From Sequoia sempervirens (Eukaryota > Streptophyta > Pinopsida > Cupressales > Cupressaceae), in assembly GCA_007258455.2 (NCBI GenBank), contig VDFB02254968.1, forward strand, positions 248,001 through 312,000: 64,000 bases of DNA, read 5' to 3'. The notes under the pieces were generated by a model. The model searched no databases. It was not told the origin of the DNA and saw only the letters and a program-made list of their open reading frames with translations. Numbering within the stretch: position 1 is the first letter of the stretch; each line of letters begins with the position of its first letter. Of this stretch, positions 10,140-22,513 are shown in pieces. Position numbers and translations under genes: made by a program.

Positions 10140-12309
10140 TATATCTGGTTTATGTCGTTCCCTTTCTTTTGGCCTTTCGTTGGGTTAGGCTCTATTGATT
10201 TTTTAGAATACTTCTCTGGAAGGGGAAATTCCCCTATCCTATTTTGAAATGGTGTGTGCCTTGCAGTGGTATGCTTGGGCTACTTGGAGGTTTTGTGTTT
10301 TGTTGTGTTATAGCTTGTGGTTTTTCCTTTCTGGCACCAGTGGTTTGGGGTATTGAGTTTCTTTGCATAGTTTTGATGAAGATGGTTTCTTCTCCTACTG
10401 GTGTTGTGAATGAAGGGTATGTGCAGGATCATGATGGGCCAAAAAGTGGCAATATGATGGGTATATGGCTGACGGCTTTTTTTTTACCCAAAATTGATGA
10501 AACAAAAATGGTTTTTAAAGGATATTCTTAGCTTTCCACCAATATAAATTATGCTTTACTTTGAATTTAATAAGTAATTATTATTCATTTTCTATTCAAA
10601 TTACAACTATAGTCTTGATTGATAGACCTGGTTGAAAAACATCGATAGCTTTCAACGGATCACATTTTTTGAATCCAAAACATGCATCACATTCTATGCT
10701 TCACATACTATAGGATTAAAAAAATAAAATTTGAATTTCATGAAGTTTTGACCAAGTTAAGGTGGTCGACATACGAAGTTTTTTATATTTTAAAAGTTGT
10801 AATAAAAACAATAATTAATTACTTGGAAAAAAATTACAAAAAATATATCACATAGGGACATGAGTCCTCTACTTATATTTAAAATCTATAAAAAATTATT
10901 ATCATTTTATTGTGGTTAGGGTGGTCGCGCACACCTACTTATTTTTTCCCTTAAATTTAAGTACTCTGCATTGAAATTTTAAATTTCACCAAATAGATTT
11001 TAAAAAAAAACTAGTAGTTTAGAAACTACATTCAGTTTGCTACAAATTCTATTCTTACATATTTTTGAAATAATATAGATAACTTATTCAAATTTTTACA
11101 TAAAGTTGATTAACTCTGATTTTTCTAATTTTTTTGCCACTTAAGGGCCTATTTTTTCCATGATGATCCTGCACATACCCTGAATACCTTTCGATTATTT
11201 TAAACTTTTCTAGCTCGCTTGCTCTTGTGGTGGCTGGCTTGTTAGAGTTTTCTAAAGGATTTTTCCTTCCTTGGAAGTGTTTCGTTAAGTGGTACTTTTA
11301 TGGCTCGTTGGCTTATGTTTTGGCTGGCGTGGTGAGGTCTTCTAAAGGCATGGATGTCTCCTTGATTCAAAAACTTTTGTTGTGGAAGGGGATGATTTCT
11401 AAGTTTATTTGGATAGCCAAGGTGCCCTTGTTGCTCATGGTTGCTATGAGTATTCTTTCCTCTGGAGTGTGTTCTATCTTCTTGGCTCTTTAGATCTGGT
11501 CCCTTATGAAGGTGGTGATCTCTCCTTTTCCTATTGAGGTGGAGAAGGGTTCTGAGGGTGTGGCAGATTGTTCATGCTTCTTCAGTTGGCTCCCTCCCCT
11601 ACAGCTCCTTTAGAGGTGGAGACCACTCAAGCTATCGAGGTGGAGTTTTGGTTGGTGCGTGAATATTCGTTGTTGTGGTAAGAGTTCTCATGGTGACTTC
11701 TATAATGGTGGAGTAGCAAGCTGGTTGGAGGGGCTTTTCTACTTCTTTAGAATTGGATCTTTGTGTGAAAAAATTATTGTTGTTGGGATAGAGTTTTCTA
11801 AGTTGGTTCCTTTGTTGTTGTTTCTATTTCTCCGCAGTTGGTCTCTTTTTGTGCTCCGTTGGTAGTGGTGTTGGGGTTTATGGACAAGGTGGGTGTGTTT
11901 GGGGAAAGGGATCTCCTTCTCCCTTTGGTCTATTTTTTTGGTGCTGAAAACTCTTATGTTGTTGTATGTTGGTTGTAGACCTTGGTTCAAATTTTTTAGC
12001 AGTTGGTTGGTGCTAGTTTTTCCCTTGTTGTAGGTTGGTGCTCTCTAGGTTGGTTCCTTGGGATTAAATTGGATTTTTCCTTCCCAACTATGTTTTAGGT
12101 TGGTCCTTTGTTGCTGTAGTTCCTTTTTTCTATAGTTACTTTGTATCCAGTTCCTTGCTCTAGTCAAAAGCTTTGGTGTTAATGGTCCTTTCCTTCCTCA
12201 CTCCTCGTGAGTCTTTCTTTTAAAGGTCTCTCTATTTTGGAGCCTCCTCTCTTCTACCTCGATGGCTGCTTTGTAATGGGTACTGGCCCTTCCAGTTTTA
12301 TTATAATCA
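10140..12309 (+). mobile_element. LINE-like retroposon, T/G-rich, interrupted by a TIR element
   Basis: The base composition (T/G-rich on the plus strand) differs sharply from the AT-rich flanks. It resembles the better-bounded element at 45626-47309: both carry repeated phrases of the type cctatNgaggtggag (here near 11535, 11608 and 11637), and both end near short A-rich tails. Several open frames (10244-10531, 11227-11493, 11659-11865) show no recognised domain. I could not find a convincing target duplication, so both ends are approximate. It is possibly a non-autonomous L1-type element. Confidence 0.45.
10415..11181. mobile_element. Small DNA element with ~24-bp inverted ends
   Basis: The left end reads GGGTATGTGCAGGATCATG and the right end is its near-perfect inverse. 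A second matching block (aagtggcaa) lies inward on both sides. Flanking tgaat occurs on both sides, possibly the remains of an 8-bp target duplication. The interior is AT-rich and non-coding, so this is a MITE-like element nested in the T/G-rich retroposon. Confidence 0.6.
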
Positions 12310-14179
12310 AAACGAAGATAATTATTAAACAATACAAACTAAGACAATCCAATAAAATGATATCTTTAAGGTATTTGATATTATCAAAGCTTTTACAAGC
12401 ATGAAAACAATAAAATTCAAAGATATGAAAACTTACACTTTCCACACTTTAATAGAAAAAATAAGAAAGTAATTTTTTTGGATTAAACTTCGCAATTTTT
12501 GTCTTACATCAACATTTTATCCTATTGCTCTCATCTTCATCCTAATGATAGATCACGGGGTGTGATCGAAAACATTGATGCAAACAAAAATTATGCAATT
12601 TAATCTAGAAAAAAAAAATACTTTCATTATTATGGACTATGGAAATCTCATGTCTTTGATAGAAAAAATATACTGCATAAAATTTCATGTGAATCAATAG
12701 AATTAAAGGATCAAATTTCCAAATATCTAACAAATAGTGATCACAAGCTTATTATTTTAATTTCTTATAGATCTTGAGAAGCATAATAATTTAAATACAT
12801 CATAAAGGTAATTTCTTACCTATAAATTACAGAGTGGTGTTAAAATGGAAACAATATTTGATTGTCAAGTATTTATGTTTTTTCAAATTAAAAATTATGC
12901 TCCTAATATTATTTGTAAGGGTGAAAAGTACATACCTTGTGTTTTTACCTTTAACATCACACCATTTTGTATGGGTGTCTTAAGTAAATTATTCTAGCAC
13001 ATTATTTTAACTAATTTTTTTTAACACTCCCATTGACTCTAATTTATAATTAAATATTAAAATAAAGCTTATCTCATAGTGAGATAATTTATAACTCTTA
13101 GATTATCAAATCTTATATCAAGTTCAAATTTGTGGCTGTACATATTTCCCAAGTTAATTCCTCAATGTAGATTTTAATTATAAATCTAATTTTCACCTCA
13201 GGTCAGCGAAACTCGATTTTAAATAATAATTATACATTGAATCTCACACCAAAATTTTAAATTATGTTCCTAGTACAATTATAAAGGATATCATCTTGGG
13301 TCATTATTGACACATATATAGATAAGGAGCATTCCATATATATCCCTATGACAACCCCACCACATTTATTTGTCACAACTAAATCTCTTGCATTAATCAC
13401 ATAAGCTACACCAAAAATTCTCAAAATCTTAGTTCTCACATTGGTCACTTTAACAACCATTACATCATATTTCAAGTGTCAATTTTATAACATCAACATA
13501 TTTTCACAATTACCATTTATATTATTATCTTTTATCTTCCAAATTTATCAAAATCACGCGATAAAATCCAAGGGCTTGTCCAAGGATAATATCCTTGCAT
13601 ACCAAGCTCTAAATGATGTTTATCAACACCACTATGTTTCTAAATTATCTATATAGGTACAATTGAGTTTGTATTTGGAAGTATTGAAGGTCTAAGATCA
13701 TAGGGTCAATTCTACATTGAAGGTAAAATATATGCATGAGTGACCAATTTCACAATGGAGAATTGACCCAAGTTATGCACAATATTATGTCTAACATAGC
13801 ATGTTTTTCTTAGTAAATTTATCCCAAATCTAATTTCATATTCTATGTAGCATTTTTTTATCCCGATAAAATTCATCTTTTTCTCTCTAATTTGAAGGTA
13901 CACATTTTAATTTTTATTATCTAATTTATTCATATTTTTATCAAATTCATATCTAAATTTAAATTTAATTAAAGGAATCTTAGAAAATTATGTAAAGATT
14001 TCCAAATAATAGCAATTGCAACCCCAACCCAAAGAGTAAAAATAAAAGGATACTTTTCATAAACCCTCCACCTCCAAGAACCAAAAACTAGCTAAGAAAC
14101 CAATAGAACATAACAAAGTGAAAAAAAATCAATATATCAAACCTTGGATCATTACATGAAGGAGCTTTATAAACTATGA
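12310..14179. other. AT-rich spacer, nothing recognised
   Basis: No coding region, RNA gene or repeat boundary that I can support. Short open frames at 13257-13475 (minus) and 13441-13656 (plus) overlap each other and show no domain. Confidence 0.5.
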
Positions 14180-15420
14180 AGATTGAAAAAAAGACACAGA
14201 TACCCAATCTATGAACTTCAAAGTTTTATTAATATTAGAGGCTTGTTTGGTCAAATTGTCCACAACATTCAATTCTCTAGGAATATGGACAAAAGGGATA
14301 GACTCAAAATTCTATGAAAGGAAAATAATTTGATCTACATAAGAATCCAACTTCCAAGAAGACTGTTGAAATTTGCAATTATTTAAAATGATGGCCAATA
14401 TCATAGAATTCATCTCATAAATTATCTTCTTCCAACCCAACTCACAAGATTTCTCAATATCTAAAAGAATTATCCAAGCCATCTAATTATTGGTACCAAT
14501 GCCTATAATATTAGTAAAAAAGAAACTAACCAAGACAATTCTATTGTGTCCAACTTCACTTATCCTTGCAGTACTCAAGTTACCATGAGAATAACCATCA
14601 ATGTTAATTTTTTTAAAAACAAAAGAGGATACCATTTTACTTTCTCTACACACTTTATTAGAATATTTAAGCCTAGAGCTAGAAGGAATAGATCTAATCA
14701 AATGACCCAAATCAAGTTTCCTCAAAATATGAATATCATAAGGATCAAAGACTTCATCCATATAACACTTAGCCACCAAGGTTTCTTTTAATGAGTCCAA
14801 AATATTATGCTAAACATATTGAATAATATTATAATGACCTTGGAAAATTTGATGATATTTTCCAATGAAACTTTCCAAAGAAGAAAGATAATACCAATAT
14901 CCTAGGCCACCAAAAGAATAGAAGAAAAAGTGAGAGGATGTCCCAAGCTAGCCAAAACGTAGTATGAACAAAAGATTGGCTTTTGATGTGCCACCATTGT
15001 CTCAAAGACCCTCAAAGAAGGAACATTGATAGAAAAGATGAGTGGAAAAATTCTCATTGAAACTACAAGAAAAACATTTGGAAGGACCATGGAAGTTACC
15101 TCTCTTTATCATTTTTTCCTAAGCAAGCCATTTATTTTGACAAAGTAACCAAATGAAGAAATTACATTTAGCCCAACAAAATCTATTGTAAACATATTTT
15201 CCACCAAGAAAAAAAAATTATACATTTTTTTTATAGTTGACCAAATAAACTCCTACATGAATCATATCCCCAAGCAAGACTATCAAGCCCTTCACTTAAC
15301 TAGAATAGAAGATAAGATTTCCCAAGTTTCTAGATCTCCTCCCAAAAGCCAAAAACAAGGATCCTTCCAAGAAAAAATGCAAGATTCTCCACCAACCAAG
15401 AAGGTTTAAAGTCAATTATT
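14180..15420 (-). pseudogene. L1-type LINE ORF2 3' end: zf-RVT and RNase H remnant
   Basis: The minus strand encodes, in broken frames, the C-terminal part of a plant non-LTR reverse transcriptase polyprotein. A zf-RVT-like stretch (FIWLLCQNKW … CFSCSFNENFSTHLFYQC) is followed by an RNase H domain: KINIDGYSHGN (first catalytic Asp), TNN, WKKIIYEMNSM (second acidic position as Glu/Asn) and HIPRELNVVDNLTK (third acidic region). Several frameshifts and stops make it non-functional. The upstream endonuclease and RT domains are not in the neighbouring sequence. Confidence 0.7.
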
Positions 15421-15539
15421 TAATTATTAACTTTAAATATTTGTATAAAATATTTATATTTTATTTAAACTTAAATAAAAATAAAAATTTTGAACTTGCA
15501 ATTTAAAAAAACTCATACTACTATATATATATATATATA

Positions 15540-16010
15540 TATTACATTAATAAAGATTTGGGTAGTTACAAAGAAAATTCAATCTATAGTGACTTGCAAT
15601 TTAATAAATTTTATGTCATTTGTATATATATTACATTAATAAAGATTTGGGTAGTTGCAAAGAAAAGTCAATCTATAATGATTTGCAGTTTTAAAAAACT
15701 CATATTACAATAAATTTGATGTCATTTGTATATATATATATATATATTACATTAATAAAGATTTGGGTAGTTACAAAGAAAGTTCAATCTATAGTGACTT
15801 GCAATTTAATAAATTTTATGCCATTTGTATATATTACATTAAAAAAGATTTAGGTAGTTACAAAGAAAGGTCAATCTATAACGACTTGCAGTTTTAAAAA
15901 AATTGTATTACAATAAATTTTATGTCATTTGTCTATATATATGTATATATATTACATTAATAAAAATTTGAGTAGTTAAAAAAGAAAGTTCAATCTATAG
16001 TGACTTATGA
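15540..16010. repeat. Alternating ~88/~117-bp tandem array beside GLR-B
   Basis: Five units, each starting at ttacattaa(t/a)aaa, begin near 15542, 15631, 15747, 15834 and 15952. The spacing alternates 89, 116, 87, 118, giving a higher-order period of about 205 bp. Each unit carries the motif that is single in the GLR-A and GLR-C 3' flanks. (TA)n tracts occur at the unit joins. Confidence 0.85.
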
Positions 16011-16190
16011 GCCAACCTTGAAGATGACCTGCCATAAAATTTAAAAATAACGAAGAACAAATCCAATTTTAATAACATTCTTTTTGTCACCACCCTTTTG
16101 GATTTACAATGTAATATTAGCAGATTAGGTCAAATATATAAATACAAACAGCCGGCTTTGGGAGTCTGAGATTAGAAACAAATTGTGAAA

Positions 16191-19100
16191 CTACCGTTGG
16201 GCTTCTATGGATGCCGGGACCCTCATTGTTTGTAACGAGATCATAGCCAGTATGTGCGTGGAAAATTCATGTGTCTGGGATGCCCTCCAATCTTGGCTCA
16301 TCCGATGTATCTTTCGACAGATATGGATCAACACCGTGATAGCATAGATGCATCCGGTGAGAGCGAAAAGAATCCACAGATTGGTTAGAGTTATGCGAGA
16401 GCCGTTGGAGTCAAGAACCGTCTCTAAATCTGGGCAAGATGTTCTTTCCCCAAACCATTTCCTATGGATGCTTGCCACAGTGTAGTGCTGCTCCGATATG
16501 TTTAGCACTGCTTTAGATATGTCAGATAAAAATGGCGACCCCTTGCGGAAAAGCTGTGATACCAATGCAAAATTTCAAATCGAGCATCTAGGTGTGTATA
16601 TATATATATATATATTCGAAAAGTTAACTGTAAAATGAAATGATAGATGGAAGAAGTGCTTACAAATCCGAAGCCTCCTGTGCTGAAGTATCCTCGATCT
16701 ACAACGGCTAATTTTTCACATGGGTAGAGAGATTTGACTACTTGAATATATGGGCTCTCATCCACTATGGCACCCACTTTCCCGCTTAGTAGCTTCAGCA
16801 CGTAATCATGTGGACTTTCTAAAGGAACCAATCTGTCTTCAGATATTTTCAGATCATGTGTGAGATAAGTTTTAACAAATGAAGTTTTTAAGTAACCCAC
16901 TTGAACACTGCTTGTAGTGAGACTTTTCATGTTTGTAATTGTAGGGACCAATCTTTCCACCGTCAGAATAGAGGTCAGATGTGCAGTGTAGCTATTGTTT
17001 AGTATTAGAGCGCTGAAAAGACACGTGGCTACGATTCCCTTGCCCAGAGTGCTCTTCACATCCTCTTCTGGAAGTCATTACACACATCCACAAGAAAATA
17101 TCATCTTCACTCTAGAACGTTAGACAGAATAATCTTTTAGGAGAATATAAAACAATGCAACAAGCAGCTGCAAATCCTAGTGATGTTTTTTATTAACTGA
17201 GCCAAAGTCAAACTCAGTAGCTCACACTTTTATTCTTTCTGTTACAATTGTTCCAAACTTTTTTTCATTAGGTGTCTATAAATAATATGGAATAATATGG
17301 GTTCAGGTAAATTCATCATTATGATATATTCATCATGCACATAATTTATCATCAACAATTCATTGTCATGGTATATTCACTGTGTATATCTTTTTTATGC
17401 ATTCAAAATCTCTATACTTTTTTTCTTTTTTGGGTGCTCTTGACCACTTAAATGTTGAAAAATATATACATGGTGAATATACCACAGCGATGAATTGCTG
17501 AAAGTGAATTGTATACTCGATGAATATGTCATGGCGATAAATTACTGATGGTGAATTGTTAACAGTGAATTGGTGGTAATAAATTACTGACAATGAGTTT
17601 TCCAAAAACCAAATAATATATATAAATATTAGTTGGAGCAAAAAAGGTCGTGGTAGTTTTGATGTTATTCTGAAATTAAGGGTAAAAGTTACAATTCTTT
17701 TATCAATTAAAAGGCTATAAGAACTCCAGCTTCCCAGTATATTGTAAAACTAATTAGGTCAACAAAATCAGGAGTAAGAGAAATACATACTTTGAGCAAA
17801 TACGAAGGCAGAGAGCGAGGATCTACACATGACACAAGATAATATAAGTATTCTGTCCTTAAGCAAGGAAGCAGGGCAGACTAGTTGGGGTAACCCAATT
17901 CATAAACTGAATCAATTGCAAATAAATTACAACATAACAATATCTTTCTTACGTCAATGAAGTAACTGCTTGCTTGGTAACTCTCCCCTGGAATTCTTCG
18001 TTGTGCTCATGTTCCACGAGCCACACAAGAAACGCTGTGAAGACGAAGAATGCCCCCGCTATAGCCCACAACGTTGCAGTGAAAGGATGGAGAAAAGACC
18101 ACGTAAGCACTCGCTCTCTTTTCATCGGCACCATCATCACCAGACCCGTTTGGGTGTATGGTTGGGTGAATTCAACGTACAAAGAACGGTTCCATAATAT
18201 TGTTGCGTCCCCCACCACCGCGTCGTATCTCTAGACAATCAAACCATCAGCCTAAATCTTAGTTTTTTTTGCCCAATATGCTCATTCTAGTAAAAAAGAA
18301 AAACCCTAAATCATCAAACACCTGGAGAAGGGTCGGGGGGATTACATTTCCGTATACTAACTCCGTTACAAATGCATCATAGTCAGAGAGATTTGAGTTG
18401 CCTTTGTCGAAATCCTCGTAAACGAAAGGCAGATTGTAGGGGAGCGTGTTAACAGCAGCCTCAAATGTGTCATTCGTGTAGCCTGAAAACCGACCGATGA
18501 ACTCAATGAAATTAGAAACGTTGCTCTCTTTGATTTTCCCAATTACAAGTTTTCTGTGGCCGTTGGGAATCTGAATGGTATCCCCAGGCCAGATAATACC
18601 CCCCAGCTTATTTTCTTCTTTACGTGCAGATTGAAGCCGCCCAGTATCTTTTCTCCAAAACCCAACTGTTTTGAAACTTTTTCCAACCACGTTAATGATC
18701 TCATACTCACCAACTCCCATATGATCGCTAACAGGGCCAGACATTGCTTGAACAATCTCCTGACGCAGCAAGTCGCCTCCTGTCAAAACCATCATGGAAG
18801 CAGGGAAATTGGTATCATTCTTGGAAATTTGTCCACCATATCCAATCTCTATATCCCGTGAACGCAAGCCAATAACTACACTTGCAATGAGCTTAAGAGA
18901 ACTGTATGCTTCTACTCCAATTCGGTTGATGGCATCGTCTGAGGAGGCAAGATGCAGCCTCCGCAGTAATTCTGTGAATTCGGGTGTTGCAACACTTTTG
19001 ACTCCCACAATTCCTTGCAATGTTTGGATAGAAGAAGAAGGGAGAAAATCGAAAGACGAAGCAACAGAGTCCGTGACAACCCAAACATAGCTTTCAGCCA

Positions 19101-19980
19101 TCATGTCCAAATTTTGTGCAATGGAGAACATTTTGAGAGCCAAATCAACACTCGCGTGCACGATGAAAGCCCTAACACAACTTTTGTTGTTCAATTCCAC
19201 CAAGGTTTCCCTGATTTGCTCTGGCCTCGAACCAGAGGACAGCGCTACCGTCCGTGAAATTGTCGTCCTGTTGCTCCCGCTGTCCTCCTGAAACTCATGC
19301 ACAGCCTCAGTCAATTGGTAAACACCATTTAACCAGAACTCATCGTCTTCATACACCACGACCACTGACTTCCACTGAAAGTGAGCTGCTATGGCTGCTA
19401 TGGCGTTCATATCATCATGAGGACTAGGAAATGCGGAAAGTAAATATGTGGACTCACTTGCAACGCCAATTCCATGCGCGCCGCTGAATGACAGGATTGG
19501 TACATGAACCTCTCCCGCTATGGGGGCCAAAAACTTTGAAATCTTAGGGTCCTGCACCAAAATTGCCGCGACCTCACTTCTGAACACTTGCACAACTGTG
19601 CGAAAATTTTTCCAAACGAAATTATTGTGAGAATTAAGCAACTAATTTGAGAAGCAAACACAAAATCTTGTGAATAAAGAAAAGAGAGAAGAAACTGGAA
19701 CCATTGAAACAGTTTAGAGTATGTTCTCACCATTTCCAAAATTTCCTTGGGATTCTTGAATTGTGAGGTTGAGGCGAGTACCACTAGCCGCCTTGTCGTT
19801 AACATCTTGCAGAGCAAAGTGTAGTGAGATGTTGGCCGCCTTTCCCGCAGGTGTACTCACGTCAAGAATGGCAGCAATGTTTACCGTATCATGAGCACCC
19901 CTGGAGACAATAACATTAAAGACCAGTAAAGTCAACAGAATGTAAATGGAAACCATACGAGCAAGACGATTACTCCCCAT
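16191..19980 (-). CDS. Glutamate receptor-like channel GLR-B, six exons, 858 aa
   Basis: Paralogue of GLR-A and GLR-C with the same structure. Exons: 19980-19731, 19595-18346, 18230-17953, 17822-17791, 17067-16664 and 16553-16191. All introns are GT-AG, and 2577 nt gives 858 codons plus stop. The start is the ATG at 19980 in the same ACAACAATGGGG context. Signal peptide, LIVBP/ANF domain, S1, M1, pore loop (SSLSAFVFAQ from the micro-exon), SYTAHLTSILTV, S2 and M4 are all present. Compared with GLR-A it has six more codons in exon 2 (NFIEFI region before S1) and a slightly longer C-terminus. Intron 4 is 723 bp against 247 bp because of a fold-back insertion. A long-TIR element begins about 250 bp upstream of the ATG. 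No stop or frameshift is seen. Protein identity to GLR-A is clearly lower than A to C, so this is an older duplication. Confidence 0.9.
17265..17640. mobile_element. Fold-back (MITE-like) insertion in GLR-B intron 4
   Basis: The two halves are inverted copies. For example, the stretch at 17356-17391 (caattcattgtcatgg…) is the inverse of 17462-17495 (…gcgatgaattg), and the match extends outward. The insertion is absent from the corresponding 247-bp introns of GLR-A and GLR-C. Its edges are approximate. Confidence 0.65.
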
Positions 19981-20100
19981 TGTTGTGGAAGTCACAGCTT
20001 CAGAGGCTAATTTATAAGAAAAATATTGTCTTCTCCGCAGTCGAGTCAAACAGAGAAAAATAAATTAAGGATGCCGCGAAGGCACTCGGATACTTACATG

Positions 20101-20180
20101 GGCAAGGCTGAAAGGGAAAATTTTGTAATTGTCTTCGAAATCGGTATGTAGATTAAGGCTGCGTTTTCTATGATTATAGG
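20101..20180 (-). promoter_or_regulatory. GLR-B promoter remnant, single repeat unit
   Basis: One copy of the attaa(g)gctgcgtttt unit (from 20152) lies upstream of the gene. The A/C TATA position reads CTACATACC here instead of CTATATAG. The shared ggcactcgga near 20080 marks homology with the GLR-A leader. Confidence 0.35.
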
Positions 20181-20749
20181 AGAATTATAAGTTTGTGGTT
20201 TAATATTTAAAACTGGTGACATTTAAAGAAGCGCATGTGATATCAGGCCGGGCTTAATCAGCACACTCTAAGGGTACACTCCTTAGGTTGCCGGGCCCAC
20301 AGCCTCTTTACATCCGTGACTTTCCCGTTTCTTTTAATCCGTGACTTTCCCGTTTTCGTTTCACTTTTACCGAAGCCGTTTCCGTTTCCGTGAATATTAT
20401 ACAAAGTATAAACGGTAGCTCAAAATGTATTACCACTTTCACTTATAAAACACCGATAAGAATATTAATCTTTGGCTTCACGTTTTTATCCCTCGTGACC
20501 ATATGTTATAAGAGTATTATTTTTAGTTTTTGACATTAAAGATTTTTAATAATTATTAATAATTAATATTATTAAAAATATTTTTTATTTTTTATTTTTA
20601 TTTTTTAAATAAATTTATTAATAATTAATATTGCTAAAAATAATTAAATATTTTTAATTTTAATTTTTAAATTAATTTATTAATAATTAATATTGTTAAA
20701 AATAATTAAATATTTTTAATTTTAATTTTTAAATAAATTTACTAATTAT

Positions 20750-22513
20750 GGCACCCTCTGCTCTGAAATCTTTTGCAACTACGACCTCCGAGTAGGATTT
20801 CTGCATGTGCTCCTCAGTGACGAACCTTGGTTTGGAGGGTGATGGGTATGCGAAGTCGGTTTTGACAAGCCCTAAAGCGAATACAAAGACATTTGTGCGT
20901 GGGCATTCGCAGGTGGGGAGCGGCAGCCTTCTCCATTTTTCTACTCTCCCGTTGGATAGCTCACAGAGTGCGAGCGATGGTGGTCCGAGATTGGAAGAAG
21001 GTAAAATGAGACCTGTCGATAGTGTTTCTCACATAGCGATGACTGGCAATTCGAAAATTTTTGTGGATGCCCTAGTCGTGCGTCTGCATTCTCCTTGCAA
21101 TATTCGCCATGAGGTGAGAGGAAACCCTAGCTTGCGAGAAACTAGCTTTACCACGCACAATTTTGATCCCCAATTGTCTCAAGGCAGCGCCCCTTTGAGT
21201 CCTCATTTCATTGTTCGGCACTCAGCCTCTGCTCCGAAGATTTGTCTCGACGATTTTGCCTGCAATAAGGAAGATTATTTGGTGGAGCATGCTTTGATAT
21301 GTCGGTTCACAAAAGTTTGGCCTAAACTCTGTGATATCCATTCATGGATTGATGCAAACTGGAAGGATTATCTGGAAGATGAAATCAGTATCTATCCATG
21401 TGCAAAAGGGTTCTTCATCTTAAAATTTGAATCTACGGAAGACAAAGAAATGGTGCTTAAAACTAGTCTGTGGTTTTTGCAAGGGAATTTTTTATGCATG
21501 AAACCCTGGTTCCCCTCATTCGATCCACGCACAGAGACTTTTTCAATGGCATTCCTATGGATTCGTCTACCCTACCTCCCTTTACAGTTCTAGGAAGTTG
21601 ATTGTCTGAAAGCAATCGGCAACGATCTGGGGAAATATTTTTGCCTCTCCAAGGAGACAATCAACTACGAAAACTCAACTTTTGCACGTTTATGTGTTGA
21701 GATGGATGTCTCAAAGGGTCTTCCTGCAGAAAGTTTTCTTAAAGTTGGTAAGAGACGATGGTGTCAACCAGTAGATTATGAAAAGATTGCATTCAGATGC
21801 TGAATTTGTTTTGCCACAGACCATGGTACCGCTCAGTGTAAAAGAAGACAGTTTGGGGAGCATGCCAATTTTTCTCCTAATTACAAACCCTCGTGGTGGG
21901 AAGGGGCCGAATCTCACCACTATGCAATTTCTCCTTCTTCGAAGCTTGCAACTCCTTCCTCCCCCATGTTTCAAAGCCCAACTCCTAACTTGTCCTCCTT
22001 GGAAAATGGTAACATTCTTGAGACAAAGTCAGATTCAAAATCAAATGATGTTCGTACTATTGCCTCGTCTCCACCCTTGGAGGTTGCCAACACTTTTTCA
22101 TCCTCTCCTCCTGTCATTTTGCAAGGAAAATTTTCTATTACAAGCACTACAAAAGCCTCCTCATTTGCTTCGGGGATTACACAATCGGTGACCCATGAAA
22201 GTGTTGAAGTCTCCCTCACATCTCCAGCAGCCATACGCAATGAGGAAGAAAAGAATAGGGTGGGGTGTACTGACTCAGTCTTCGCCTCCAAGACAGATTT
22301 AATTTTGGACTGAAGTCAAGCGGAAGAAATCTCTTTCCTCTATCCGAATGTCATTAAGTTCTTCGAAGAAAAGGATTCAATGATTATTTTGTAAGCAGTA
22401 GTTTTGGACTGTCTGATGTGGGTAGCCATAGGTTGCACCCCTAATGGCAAGGGCATGCATCTATTCTCTCTTTTGATGGGAGTTGTCCCCTTGACAACAC
22501 TTACCTATAAAAG
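20750..22513 (+). mobile_element. Non-autonomous L1-type LINE insertion (ORF1 only)
   Basis: The 1764-bp insert is flanked by a perfect 15-bp direct repeat, aaatttactaattat, at 20735-20749 and 22514-22528. It interrupts the left TIR arm, and the uninterrupted right arm confirms both edges. It contains a single ORF1-type frame and a short 3' region ending cctataaaag. Endonuclease and reverse transcriptase are missing. Confidence 0.85.
20805..22313 (+). pseudogene. LINE ORF1: DUF4283-type domain plus CCHC zinc knuckle, two stops
   Basis: One continuous frame of 503 codons starts at the ATG at 20805 and is broken only by TAG at 21591 and TGA at 21801. The first 110 codons are low in recognisable structure. 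Next comes a DUF4283-like region (about codons 150-290; EHALICRFTKVWP, ANWKDYL, GFFILKFES, LWFLQGNF, WIRLPYLPLQF). A zf-CCHC_4-type knuckle follows (C at 21798, then IC…DHGTAQC), with the second stop inside it. The tail is Ser/Thr/Pro-rich. In the family, ORF1 binds RNA and packages the element. It is dead as a single protein, but the frame is otherwise well kept, so the stops may be recent. Confidence 0.8.

Noticed and set aside
10244..11865. Three plus-strand open frames in the T/G-rich stretch as genes
   Set aside because: Compositional frames rich in Leu/Phe/Val/Gly without domains, interrupted by a transposon. Treated as retroposon sequence.
15540..16010. Regularly spaced repeats resembling a CRISPR array
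   Set aside because: Eukaryotic AT-rich tandem repeats with long diverged units and no unique spacers.
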